From NCBI RefSeq assembly GCF_029360585.1, contig NZ_JAQZSJ010000002.1, forward strand, positions 124,001 to 188,000: a stretch of DNA of 64,000 bases. The letters are read 5' to 3'. Of the stretch, positions 34,021-42,519 are shown piece after piece. The notes under the pieces are model-generated. The model worked only from the letters and a program-made list of their open reading frames with translations, was not told where the DNA came from and did not search any database. This DNA is from Cohnella caldifontis. GTDB lineage: Bacteria > Bacillota > Bacilli > Paenibacillales > Paenibacillaceae. The position numbers and the translations under genes are program-made. The number at the start of each line of letters is the position of its first letter. Positions within the stretch are counted from its first letter, which is position 1.

Positions 34021-35560
34021 GCACAACACCCTGCAGCCCTGCCTTGGGACGAGGTTATGGGATTTCCTTCCTTACCTCTCCCCGCAGCCCCGCCCCTGTG
34101 ACGGAGTTAAGAAACTTTCTTTCTTAACTCACCCTGCAACCCCGCCACTGAGACGGAGTTAAGGAACTATCTTTCGTAACTCCCCCTGCAAACCTGCCTC
34201 CGAGACGGAGTTAAGAAACTTTCTTTCTTAACTCCCCTGCAACCCCGCCCCTGAGACGGAGTTAAGAAACTTTCTTTCTTAACTCCCCTGCAACCCCGCC
34301 CCTGCGACGGAGTTAAGTAATTTTCTTACTTAACTCACCCGGTAGCCCCACCCCTGAGACGGAGTTAAGGCACTTTCTTTCTTAACTCCCCTGCAACCCC
34401 GCCCCTGCGACGGAGTTAAGTAATTTTCTTACTTAACTCACCCGGTAGCCCCACCCCTGAGACGGAGTTAAGGCACTTTCTTTCTTAACTCCCCTGCAAC
34501 CCCGCCCCTGAGACGGAGTTAAGAAACTTTCTTTCTTAACTCACCCTGTAGCCCCACCCCTGAGACGGAGTTAAGAAACTTTCTTTCTTAACTCACCCTG
34601 CAGCCTCACCCCTGAGACGGAGTTAAGACACTTACTTTCTTAACTCACCCGGCAACCCCGCCCCAGAGACGGAGTTAAGGCACTTTCTTTCTTAACTCCC
34701 CTGCAACCCCGCCCCTGCGACGGAGTTAAGTAACTTTCTTTCTTAACTCCCCTGCAACCCCGCCCCTGCGACGGAGTTAAGTAACTTTCTTTCTTAACTC
34801 CCCTGCAACCCCGCCCCTGCGACGGAGTTAAGTAACTTTCTTTCTTAACTCCCCTGCAACCCCGCCCCTGAGACGGAGTTAAGGAACTTTCTTTCTTAAC
34901 TCCCCCTGCAGCCTCACCCCTGAGACGGAGTTAAGAAACTTTCTTTCTTAACTCACCCTGCACCCCCGCCCCTGAGACGGAGTTAAGAAACTTTCTTTCT
35001 TAACTCCCCCTGCAACCCCGCCCCTGAGACGGAGTTAAGGAACTATCTTTCTTAACTCCCCCTGCAGCCTCACCCCTGAGACGGAGTTAAGAAACTTTCT
35101 TTCTTAACTCCCCCTGCAACCCCGCCCCTGAGACGGAGTTAAGGAACTATCTTTCTTAACTCCCCCTGCAGCCTCACCCCTGAGACGGAGTTAAGAAACT
35201 TTCTTTCTTAACTCACCCTGCAACCCCGCCCCTGAGACGAAGTTAAGGAACTTTCTTTCTTAACTCCCCCTGCAAACCTGCCACTGAGACGGAGTTAAGG
35301 AACTTTCTTTCTTAACTCCCCCTGCAACCCCGCCCCTGAGACGGAGTTAAGGAACTTTCTTTCTTAACTCCCTTGCAAACCTGCCACTGAGACGGAGTGA
35401 AGGAACTTTCTTTCTTAACTCCCCCTGCAACCCCGCCCCTGAGACGGAGTTAAGGAACTTTCTTTCTTAACTCCCTTGCAAACCTGCCACTGAGACGGAG
35501 TTAAGATACTTTCTTTCGTAACTCCCCCTGCAACCCCGCCCTTGAGACGGAGCATCTATC
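34021..35560. repeat. Tandem array 1: about 28 palindromic 52-bp units between cinA and recA
   Basis: Plus-strand unit: GACGGAGTTAAG, variable centre, CTTAACTC, then about CCCTGCAACCCCGCCCCTGA. The hairpin GGAGTTAAGAAA / TTTCTTAACTCC has 12 bp and a 5-nt loop. I count 28 recognisable units plus degenerate ones at each end; spacing is 52 +/- 2 bp. There are no unique spacers, so this is not a CRISPR. No ORF spans it, and no gene is present from 33783 to 35610. Several arm differences are paired (AAGTAA/TTACTT). Higher-order repeats include a two-unit block at 34306-34409 copied at 34409-34512. Confidence 0.9.
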
Positions 35561-35610
35561 TTCCTTAAATCTCTCTGCTTTCCCGCTTCGAGATACCGCC
35601 AACCTCGACT

Positions 35611-36864
35611 CTACTGCCGCCCGGTCAGCGCCAGCCACAGCATGTAGTACAGCCGCTTGGACGCGCGGATGCGGATGCCTTCGCGGTCCCCGCTCAGCTG
35701 CAGCTTCTCCGTGCGCGTCGGCCGGCCGCGCTCCGCCAACCCCAAATAAACGAGCCCGACCGGCTTCCCTTCCGACTCGGAAGGCCCGGCCACGCCCGTG
35801 ACCGAGACGCCGAAGTCCGCGCCGGCCGCTTCCCGCACGCCTTCCGCCATCGCCGCGGCCGTCTCCGCGCTGACCGCGCCGGCCGCCCCGGCGCCCTCCA
35901 GGAGCGCCTCCGGCACGCCGAGGATCCCCCGCTTGACGCCGTTCGTGTAGCTGACCACGCCGCCCAGGAACGCCTCGGAGCTGCCCGGCAGCGCGGTGAT
36001 CATCTCCGCGGCCATGCCGCCCGTACAGCTCTCCGCTAGAGCCAGCGTGCGGCCATGCCCAACCAACAACCGCAATACCGCCTCTTCGACCGGAATATCC
36101 TCTTCCGCGTACAGATACCGTTCCGTCCGGCGGCGGATTTCCGCCAATGTCGGCTCCAGCTTGCGCGCCGCCTCGCCAGCATCCGCAGCCTTGGTCGAGA
36201 CGCGGATGATGACTTCGCCTTCCTTGGCATAAGGAGCGATCGTCGGATCGGTCTGCTCGCGGATGAGGTCGATCAGCGAATCCTCCAGCGCGGACTCCCC
36301 GATTCCCGCGAACCTCATCATGACGGAATGCAGCACGGCCGAAGGCCCGAGCAGTCCCCGCAGCCATTCCGACGCTTCATTGTCGAACATCGGCTTCATT
36401 TCGCGGGGCGGTCCCGGCAGCAGCACGTAATGGGTCCCGTCCGCCGTCAGGGCGTTGCCGATCGCCAGCCCCGTCGCGTTCCGCAGCGGCGTCGCGCCTT
36501 CGACCAACAAAGCCTGGCGGCGGTTGCTCTCGATCCACGCGCCGCCGCGGGAGGAGAACATGTCTTCCAGCTTTTTCATCGTCGGTTCATGGACCGTCAA
36601 GCCGCGCCCCAAATAAGCCGCCACCGCGTCCCGCGTCAGATCGTCCATCGTCGGACCGAGTCCGCCGGTGAACACCAGCAGGTCCGCGCGCGTCCGCGCC
36701 AGCCTGATCGTTTCCAGAAGCCGGTCCATGTTGTCGCCCACCACGGTCTGATAGTAAACGTCAATGCCCAGTTCCGCCAACCCTCTGGACAGATACTGGG
36801 CATTCGTATTGACGATCTGACCGAGGAGCAGCTCCGTGCCGACCGACACGATTTCCGCTCTCAT
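35611..36864 (-). CDS. cinA: CinA-family competence/damage protein
   Basis: 417 residues. N-terminal MoCF_biosynth-like domain (MRAEIVSVGTELLLGQIVNT, FTGGLGPTMDDLTRDAVA). C-terminal CinA domain (LALAESCTGGMAAEMITAL, VSVTGVAGPSE), which has NMN deamidase activity in relatives. In streptococci CinA is tied to competence and RecA. Its ATG overlaps pgsA stop (ATGA), giving a rimO-pgsA-cinA transcript. No terminator directly follows; the repeat array begins about 50 nt after the stop. Confidence 0.94.
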   Translation of the reverse strand: MRAEIVSVGTELLLGQIVNTNAQYLSRGLAELGIDVYYQTVVGDNMDRLLETIRLARTRADLLVFTGGLGPTMDDLTRDAVAAYLGRGLTVHEPTMKKLEDMFSSRGGAWIESNRRQALLVEGATPLRNATGLAIGNALTADGTHYVLLPGPPREMKPMFDNEASEWLRGLLGPSAVLHSVMMRFAGIGESALEDSLIDLIREQTDPTIAPYAKEGEVIIRVSTKAADAGEAARKLEPTLAEIRRRTERYLYAEEDIPVEEAVLRLLVGHGRTLALAESCTGGMAAEMITALPGSSEAFLGGVVSYTNGVKRGILGVPEALLEGAGAAGAVSAETAAAMAEGVREAAGADFGVSVTGVAGPSESEGKPVGLVYLGLAERGRPTRTEKLQLSGDREGIRIRASKRLYYMLWLALTGRQ

Positions 36865-37493
36865 ACGTTGCGTCGCACCTCTTGGTCAGCCGGTCTCGGG
36901 GCGCCTGACTGCTGCGTGTCCGAAACCGGGATGAGATTTTTGTTTTTGACGAAATAATCGATGCCCGAGTAGACGGTGATCAGCACCGACGCCCATACCG
37001 CGATCAAATCGAGCGGCACGTCGATGAAGTTGAACGGGAAGTTGTTGAGCAGCAGCACGATGATCATCGCGATCTGGATCGCGGTCTTCCACTTGCCCCA
37101 CTTGCTGGCGGCGACGACCGTGCCCTCGAGCAGCGCCACTTGCCGCAGGCCGGTAACCGCCCATTCGCGGCTGATGATGATGATCGCGACCCAAGCCCCG
37201 AGCTTGCCCATCTCGACGAGCGAGATCAGCACCGCGGCCACAAGCAGCTTGTCGGCCAGCGGGTCCAGCAGCTTGCCGAGGTTGGTGACGATTTTGCGCT
37301 TGCGCGCGATGTATCCGTCCAACCCGTCCGTGCTGGCCGCGATAATGAACAGCAGCAGGGCGACGATCTGATTATAGGAGACCGAGTATTCCCCGATCTG
37401 GAGCGTACCCAAGTCCAGTCGGACCAACAGCACGATCGCGATGATCGGAACGATGAAAATGCGGGCCAGGGTGATTTTGTTCGCCAGATTCAC
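36861..37493 (-). CDS. pgsA: CDP-diacylglycerol-glycerol-3-phosphate 3-phosphatidyltransferase
   Basis: 210 residues, multi-pass membrane enzyme for the first step of phosphatidylglycerol synthesis. The CDP-alcohol phosphotransferase motif is complete: STDGLDGYIARKRKIVTNLG followed by KLLDPLADK (D-x2-DG-x2-AR-x8-G-x3-D-x3-D). The GTG at 37493 follows GGAGGG and overlaps the rimO stop (GTGA); its own stop overlaps cinA. Confidence 0.95.
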   Translation of the reverse strand: MNLANKITLARIFIVPIIAIVLLVRLDLGTLQIGEYSVSYNQIVALLLFIIAASTDGLDGYIARKRKIVTNLGKLLDPLADKLLVAAVLISLVEMGKLGAWVAIIIISREWAVTGLRQVALLEGTVVAASKWGKWKTAIQIAMIIVLLLNNFPFNFIDVPLDLIAVWASVLITVYSGIDYFVKNKNLIPVSDTQQSGAPRPADQEVRRNV

Positions 37494-38818
37494 GCGATTC
37501 CCTCCCCGGACAAATCATACTCGTACGCATGGGTGATGCGGACCCGGCGGATTTCCCCGATCTCCGCCCGGCAGCCCGAAATGTAGACTTCGCCGTCGAC
37601 CTCGGGCGCGTCGAACTGGCTCCGGCCGACATAGACGTCGCTGCGGCCGTCGTAACGCTCGACCAGAACGTCCAACGTCTTACCGACGTATTTGGCCCCG
37701 TTCTCCTGCGCCACCTGGCGCTGCACTTCCATCAGCGTGCTGGCGCGGGCTTGCTTGACTTCGTCGGGCAGCTGGTCCGGCAGCCGGCTGGCGGGCGTGT
37801 CTTCTTCCAGCGAATAAGCGAACACGCCGAGACGGTCGAATTTCATTTCCCGCACGAAATCGCACAACTTGAGGAAATCCTCTTCCGTCTCGCCGGGGAA
37901 TCCGACGATCATCGAGGTGCGGATCGCGACGTCCGGAATGCGCGCCCGGATTTTGGCGACGAGCTCGCGTACGTCGCGCTGCCGTCCCGGCCTTCTCATC
38001 CGCTTCAGGATCGCGTCCTCGCTGTGCTGCAGCGGCATATCGATATATTTGCAGATTTTCGGATTGCCCGCCATCGTCTCGATGAGCTCGTCGGTGAAAA
38101 ACCCGGGGTACGCGTAATGCAGCCGGACCCACTCGATCCCTTCCACCTCGGAAACCCGGTTCAGCAGTTCCGGCAGCTTGAATCCTTCGTAAAGATCGCT
38201 TCCGTAATTCGTGGAGTCCTGGGCGATCAGGCTGATTTCCTTAACGCCCTGCGCCGCCAGGCTCCCGACTTCCGACACGATCGATTCGATCGAACGGCTG
38301 CGGAATTTGCCGCGCATGATCGGAATGCTGCAGAACGTGCAGGCGTTGTCGCAGCCTTCCGCGATTTTGACGTACGCGGTATGCCGGGGCGTCGACAAAC
38401 GCCTCGGCATGCTCTCTTCATACGTAAAGACGGGGTTGCCCACGTAGACCGGTTTGCGGCCGTGAAGCGCCTCGTCGATGATTTCGTTGATTTTATGGAA
38501 ATCCCCGGTCCCGACGATCCCGTCGATCTCCGGCATTTCCTCCATCAATACCTGCTTATACCGCTGCGTCAGGCAGCCCGATACGATCAGGGCTTTCAGC
38601 CGTGCCGTTTCCTTCAACTCCGCCAGGTTCAGGATCGTGTTGACCGATTCTTCCTTCGCGGCGTCGATGAATCCGCACGTATTCACGATGACGACCGTCG
38701 CGTCCTCCGGCTTCTCGACGAGCTTAAAGCCTCTCTGATGCACCAGACCCGACATGATTTCGGAATCGACTAGATTTTTCTCGCAGCCGAGCGTGACGAC
38801 GCTGACTTTCTCCGGCAT
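37490..38818 (-). CDS. rimO: Ribosomal protein S12 methylthiotransferase
   Basis: 442 residues. UPF0004 domain VVTLGCEKNLVDSEIMSGL with cysteines, radical SAM CxxxCxxC EGCDNACTFCSIPIMRG, and TRAM at the C-terminus (VGKTLDVLVERYDG). RimO adds a methylthio group to aspartate of S12. ATG at 38818 follows GGGGGAAG. First gene of the rimO-pgsA-cinA operon behind a strong promoter. Confidence 0.95.
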   Translation of the reverse strand: MPEKVSVVTLGCEKNLVDSEIMSGLVHQRGFKLVEKPEDATVVIVNTCGFIDAAKEESVNTILNLAELKETARLKALIVSGCLTQRYKQVLMEEMPEIDGIVGTGDFHKINEIIDEALHGRKPVYVGNPVFTYEESMPRRLSTPRHTAYVKIAEGCDNACTFCSIPIMRGKFRSRSIESIVSEVGSLAAQGVKEISLIAQDSTNYGSDLYEGFKLPELLNRVSEVEGIEWVRLHYAYPGFFTDELIETMAGNPKICKYIDMPLQHSEDAILKRMRRPGRQRDVRELVAKIRARIPDVAIRTSMIVGFPGETEEDFLKLCDFVREMKFDRLGVFAYSLEEDTPASRLPDQLPDEVKQARASTLMEVQRQVAQENGAKYVGKTLDVLVERYDGRSDVYVGRSQFDAPEVDGEVYISGCRAEIGEIRRVRITHAYEYDLSGEGIA

Positions 38819-38860
38819 TGGATGACTTCCCCCAAACGTTCGTCCGTACTTGTCCCCAAC

Positions 38861-38889
38861 AGTATAATCCATGCCCTGAGACGTGTCAA
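38861..38889 (-). promoter_or_regulatory. Strong sigma-A promoter of rimO-pgsA-cinA
   Basis: Minus strand TTGACA, 17-nt spacer, TATACT. A near-consensus match, about 40 nt before the rimO start. Confidence 0.85.
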
Positions 38890-38906
38890 AATGACGCGGC
38901 GGCGGA

Positions 38907-39398
38907 TCAGCGGTAATTCGTGAACTGGAGTTCCAGCGGCAGGTCGGCTCCGCGAAGCAGCGACATAACGGCCTGCAGGTCGTCTTTGCTCTTGCCGGTG
39001 ACGCGGATCTGGTCGCCTTGGATTTGGCTCTTGACCTTCAATTTGGAATCCCGGATCAAAATATTGATTTTCTTGGCGTTCTCCTGGTCGACGCCTTGGC
39101 GCAGCTTGATGTTCTGCCGGACCGTCGCGCCGGCCGCGGGCTCGATTTTGCCGTAATCGAGATTGCGGATCGGGACGCCGCGCTTGACCAGCTTCGACTG
39201 CAGGATGTCGATGACGCTTTTCAATTTGTATTCGTCATCCGACTTGACGACGATCTCTTCCTTCTCGAGCGCGATGCTGCTCTTGCTCCCCTTGAAATCG
39301 AACCGGTTTTCGATCTCTTTCATCGCTTGCGTGATCGCGTTCTTCACTTCTTCCAGATCGACTTTGGACACGATATCGAACGAATATTCCGACGCCAT
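38907..39398 (-). CDS. yajQ: YajQ-family nucleotide-binding protein
   Basis: 163 residues, the standard length. [39 protein letters not shown] and QVRQGVDQE-like [20 protein letters not shown] are characteristic. Members bind cyclic di-GMP or nucleic acid in some species; the role in Bacillota (YitK) is not established. ATG at 39398 follows AAGGAG by 8 nt. It has its own promoter and sits between rodZ-like and rimO genes. Confidence 0.93.
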   Translation of the reverse strand: MASEYSFDIVSKVDLEEVKNAITQAMKEIENRFDFKGSKSSIALEKEEIVVKSDDEYKLKSVIDILQSKLVKRGVPIRNLDYGKIEPAAGATVRQNIKLRQGVDQENAKKINILIRDSKLKVKSQIQGDQIRVTGKSKDDLQAVMSLLRGADLPLELQFTNYR

Positions 39399-39433
39399 CT
39401 CCACGACTCCTTTTTCAGGCGACATTTTACCTT

Positions 39434-39462
39434 ATTATAACATGAGGCGGATTTCCGCCCAA
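39434..39462 (-). promoter_or_regulatory. Promoter of yajQ
   Basis: Minus strand TTGGGC, 17 nt, TATAAT with an extended TGT. Confidence 0.6.
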
Positions 39463-39487
39463 ATCGGTTTCGGCGCGCACCACGACA

Positions 39488-39513
39488 AAAGAGCCTTCCG
39501 AGGAAGACTCTTT
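39488..39513 (-). terminator. Terminator of ymfK-rodZ-like
   Basis: AAAGAG-TC-TTCC ... GGAA-GG-CTCTTTT, ending in TTTTG on the minus strand. Confidence 0.65.
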
Positions 39514-39544
39514 CTGCATTCGGGTGCGCGGCTATGCTTCGCCC

Positions 39545-40414
39545 TTAAGGCAACGTCGTCTCCGCGGGCATGAAAACGAACTTGCTGGATCCGGCCTTGT
39601 TTCCGTCATCGAACGGCGTTCCGTCGACGGTGATCGTCACGTTGTCGGCTCGTCCCACGTTCACGTAGAGCGGCCCGGTCAAATCATAGGACAGCGTCTG
39701 CGGAACGTCCGCTTGTTCGAATCCTTTGCTGAGCAGCGATTTCCCCTTGCTGCTGCCTTCGTTCACGCCGACCCAGCACCGGCCGGTGATTTCGAGCTGC
39801 AGCTGATGGGCCCCGGCGGGAGACACCTCGATATACTGGATGCTCTTTTTCGTTTCTTTCAGCGTAAACGTAACCGGAGAGACGCTGGGCGTCGACGATT
39901 CCGTCGCGGGCGCGGACGGGGATGCCGGCAGGGTAGGCGAAGGAGAAGCCGAAGATTCGGAAGGCGAAGCCTTCTCCGTCGTGATCGGTGACCGGTCGAC
40001 CTCTTTCGGGTCCTTATCCGCGTTCTGGGATAAATAAACGTAGATGACGGCGACGATCAAGATCGGGAACAACCACATCAGCATCGTCACCGAAACTTTG
40101 CCCCAGCGGTCCCGGTGCTGATCGCTTCGCCGGGTTTTCTTGATCATCGGCTCCACGGCCGGCGTGTCCGGGGCTGCGGGTTTGGGCAGTTCTTTATGGT
40201 ACAGGCGGAGAACCTCTTCGGCGTCCAGCCCGACGGTTTCGGCGTAGGTTTTGACGAAGGCGCGCACATAGAAAGAGCCGGGAAGCACTTTATAATCGCC
40301 GGTCTCGATCGCCTCCAGGTAACGCTTGCGGATTTTGGTGACTTCCTGTATATCGTCGAGGGTATAGCCTCTCTGCTCGCGCGCTTTTCGGAGCAGGGCC
40401 CCCAAATCGGACAT
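39545..40414 (-). CDS. rodZ: RodZ-like membrane protein (YmfM type)
   Basis: 289 residues: an N-terminal HTH_25 (LGALLRKAREQRGYTLDDIQ ... KRYLEAIETGDYKVLPGSFYVRAFVKTYA, about 3-70), one transmembrane helix (VSVTMLMWLFPILIVAVIYVY, about 107-127), a Ser/Pro/Thr-rich linker, and a DUF4115 C-terminal domain (SIQYIEVSPAGAHQLQLEIT). RodZ proteins link MreB to the cell-wall elongation machinery. ATG at 40414 follows GGAGGTG. It lies 46 nt after ymfK in one transcript. Confidence 0.9.
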   Translation of the reverse strand: MSDLGALLRKAREQRGYTLDDIQEVTKIRKRYLEAIETGDYKVLPGSFYVRAFVKTYAETVGLDAEEVLRLYHKELPKPAAPDTPAVEPMIKKTRRSDQHRDRWGKVSVTMLMWLFPILIVAVIYVYLSQNADKDPKEVDRSPITTEKASPSESSASPSPTLPASPSAPATESSTPSVSPVTFTLKETKKSIQYIEVSPAGAHQLQLEITGRCWVGVNEGSSKGKSLLSKGFEQADVPQTLSYDLTGPLYVNVGRADNVTITVDGTPFDDGNKAGSSKFVFMPAETTLP

Positions 40415-40460
40415 GCGTTTCACCTCCGGACCATGACTTGCTGCGAATCGGATATGTAGT

Positions 40461-41234
40461 TTAGGAGAACTCGTCGTTCAAACCGGCCGTCGTGAAATTC
40501 TCGTAGCTGATCTCCTCGTCCGGCGTGTTGCGCAACTCTACGATGCAGTCGAACGTTTCGTAATCGAAATCCGATTCCCGGATGAAAATATCCGGATGCT
40601 CGATCACTTTGACCGAAGGCATCGCCATGATCTCCTGCAGCAAATGGTAATGTTTCTCGTTGGAACGAATCGTGCTGACGATGCCGTCGATGATGAAGAC
40701 GTTGTTCGGGTTCATTTCTTCCTCGGACAGCTGGCTGCGCACGGTTTGCCGCAGAAGCGTCGAGGAGACGAACGTCCAGCGTTTGTTGGCGCAGACGCTG
40801 CCGGCGATGATCGATTCCGTCTTGCCGACGCGCGGCATGCCCCGAAGTCCGATGACGTGGCTGCCTTCTTTCTTGAAAAGCTCGCCCAGGAAATCGACCA
40901 AGAGACCGAGCTCTTCCCGCGTGAAGCGGAACGTCTTGCGGTCGTCGGAATCCCGCTCGATGTACCGGCCGTGCCGCACGGCCAAAATATCCGTCAGACG
41001 GGTAGGCCGAAGTTTGTTGACGGTAATATTATCCACCTTGGACAACATGCGGCCGAGCAGTTCGATTTTCTCGTCGTCGTCCGTCTGCAGCAGCATGCCG
41101 CGCGCGCGGTCCTCCACCCCGTTGATCGTCAGGATGTTCACGCCCAGCATGCCGAGAAGCGACGCGACGTCGCCGAGAAGTCCGGGGCGGTTTTTGGAAA
41201 TTTTATACTCCATATACCATTGTTTGGATTCCAC
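40461..41234 (-). CDS. ymfK: YmfK-like DUF3388 protein with ACT and P-loop features
   Basis: 257 residues. The N-terminal half resembles an ACT domain (YKISKNRPGLLGDVASLLGMLG). The C-terminal half has a Walker A-like GLRGMPRVGKTES (about residues 142-154). B. subtilis YmfK has the same layout and unknown function. The GTG at 41234 follows GAGGTG; the ATG at 41213 lacks a Shine-Dalgarno sequence and would cut conserved WY residues. Promoter at 41288-41316. Precedes the rodZ-like gene. Confidence 0.88.
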   Translation of the reverse strand: MESKQWYMEYKISKNRPGLLGDVASLLGMLGVNILTINGVEDRARGMLLQTDDDEKIELLGRMLSKVDNITVNKLRPTRLTDILAVRHGRYIERDSDDRKTFRFTREELGLLVDFLGELFKKEGSHVIGLRGMPRVGKTESIIAGSVCANKRWTFVSSTLLRQTVRSQLSEEEMNPNNVFIIDGIVSTIRSNEKHYHLLQEIMAMPSVKVIEHPDIFIRESDFDYETFDCIVELRNTPDEEISYENFTTAGLNDEFS

Positions 41235-41287
41235 AGAACACCTCATTCGAAAACGTCGAAACATCCGTTTTCCCGTTCTTTTTGTTT

Positions 41288-41316
41288 ATTCTACAACGCC
41301 ATCCGATCTCCTGCAA
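41288..41316 (-). promoter_or_regulatory. Promoter of ymfK-rodZ-like
   Basis: Minus strand TTGCAG, 17 nt, TAGAAT. Confidence 0.55.
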
Positions 41317-41374
41317 AAAAACGACACGATTGCGTCGAAAGTCCCAGAATTCACTACGGTGCCCAATGGACAGA

Positions 41375-41394
41375 AAGCCTCCCGAAGGAGGCTT
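41375..41394 (-). terminator. Terminator of ymfF-H-I-J
   Basis: AAGCCTCC-TTCG-GGAGGCTT, a UUCG tetraloop stem with a short T-run (TTTCT) on the minus strand. Confidence 0.75.
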
Positions 41395-41422
41395 GCGCAG
41401 GCGTTCCGATCTTCAGCGGCGA

Positions 41423-41677
41423 TTAACCGTGTTTCTCCGCCAGTTTGACCATCATGCGCGCGATCGTTTGGCGCTCGGAATCGTCGCCGACGTCCCAAAG
41501 CTCTTTCAGAACCCGCTCTTCTTCGTTCTTGGGGTCGACCTTCTGATCGAGGAATTCCCCGATTTCGAAAGCGAGCTTCGAGATCGTCTCTTCGCTCATG
41601 CCCATGTTTTTGGCCGCCGAAACGCGATCGCTCAAAAACTTCTTCCACGTATCGAAATTGCTCAGTACCGTCGACAT
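41423..41677 (-). CDS. ymfJ: YmfJ-like DUF3243 protein
   Basis: 84 residues, mostly helical (FDTWKKFLSDRVSAAKNMGM, ISKLAFEIGEFLDQKVDPKN, ELWDVGDDSERQTIARMMVK). Family DUF3243; function unknown. ATG after GAGGAGG. Same gene order as B. subtilis ymfI-ymfJ-ymfK. Confidence 0.88.
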   Translation of the reverse strand: MSTVLSNFDTWKKFLSDRVSAAKNMGMSEETISKLAFEIGEFLDQKVDPKNEEERVLKELWDVGDDSERQTIARMMVKLAEKHG

Positions 41678-41781
41678 CGCGCAGCCTCCTCGGTCCTTGT
41701 GTCAGCCGGTCGCTCTCCGCGTACCGCGGAAAACAGGCTTCGGGAATAATATACCCGCGGACCGATCCGGCTATTCCGCCT

Positions 41782-42519
41782 TCAGGCCGTCCATCCCCCG
41801 TTCAGGCCGATCACTTGGCCCGTGATGTACCCCGATTGTTCCGATACGAGAAAACGGATGAGCTCGGCCACCTCTTCCGGCCGGCCTAACCGCCCGAGCG
41901 GAATCTCCCGGCGAAGCTCCGACAAATCATCGTCCGATAGTCCGGCCAGCATGTCGGTTTCGATCGCTCCCGGGGCCACGGCGTTCACGGTGACGCCGGA
42001 GGATCCCAGTTCCCGGGCCATCGATTTGGCGAAGCTGTTGATCCCGCCTTTGGCTGCCGCATACGCGGCTTCGCCGGCCGCGCCGACGACTCCCCAAATG
42101 CTCGACAAATAGACGATTCTCCCCCATCGCCGCCAAGCCATGGCCGGAGCCAGTATCCGGGTCAGACGGTATGCGGCCTTCAGATGAAGGCCCATCATGT
42201 CGTCCCACGCCTCATCTCCGCAGTCCTCCAGCAAGCCGTAAAACGCCGTTCCCGCGCTGTGCACGAGAATGTCGGGCGAGAGGTTCCGCTCCTTCAGCTG
42301 CTCCAGCAGCGCCTCCAGCGACCGGGCGTCCCGCAAATCGGCCGATAACGCCTCGGCCCGCACGCCGAAGCCGCGGCAATGAGCGCACACCCGCTCCGCG
42401 GCCTCTTGCGCGGTATGGTATTGGACGGCCACGTCCATCCCGTCCGCGGCCAGCCGGACGGCTGCCGCGGCCCCGATCCCGCGCGATCCGCCCGTAATCA
42501 AAGCCGAACGCCGGTTCAA
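41782..42519 (-). CDS. ymfI: Short-chain dehydrogenase/reductase (YmfI-like)
   Basis: 245 residues, classical SDR fold. NAD(P) site ALITGGSRGIGAAAAVRLA, substituted NNAG motif (ILVHSAGTAFYG), catalytic Ser (IVYLSSIWG), and YxxxK (AYAAAKGGINSFAKSMA). It resembles 3-oxoacyl-ACP reductases, but the altered NNAG leaves substrate open. TTG at 42519 overlaps the ymfH stop and has GAGGAG 9 nt upstream. Confidence 0.88.
   Translation of the reverse strand: MNRRSALITGGSRGIGAAAAVRLAADGMDVAVQYHTAQEAAERVCAHCRGFGVRAEALSADLRDARSLEALLEQLKERNLSPDILVHSAGTAFYGLLEDCGDEAWDDMMGLHLKAAYRLTRILAPAMAWRRWGRIVYLSSIWGVVGAAGEAAYAAAKGGINSFAKSMARELGSSGVTVNAVAPGAIETDMLAGLSDDDLSELRREIPLGRLGRPEEVAELIRFLVSEQSGYITGQVIGLNGGWTA

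Noticed and set aside
34021-35560. CRISPR array
   Set aside because: The whole 52-bp unit is repeated, including the part between hairpins. There are no unique spacers of uniform length and no cas genes.
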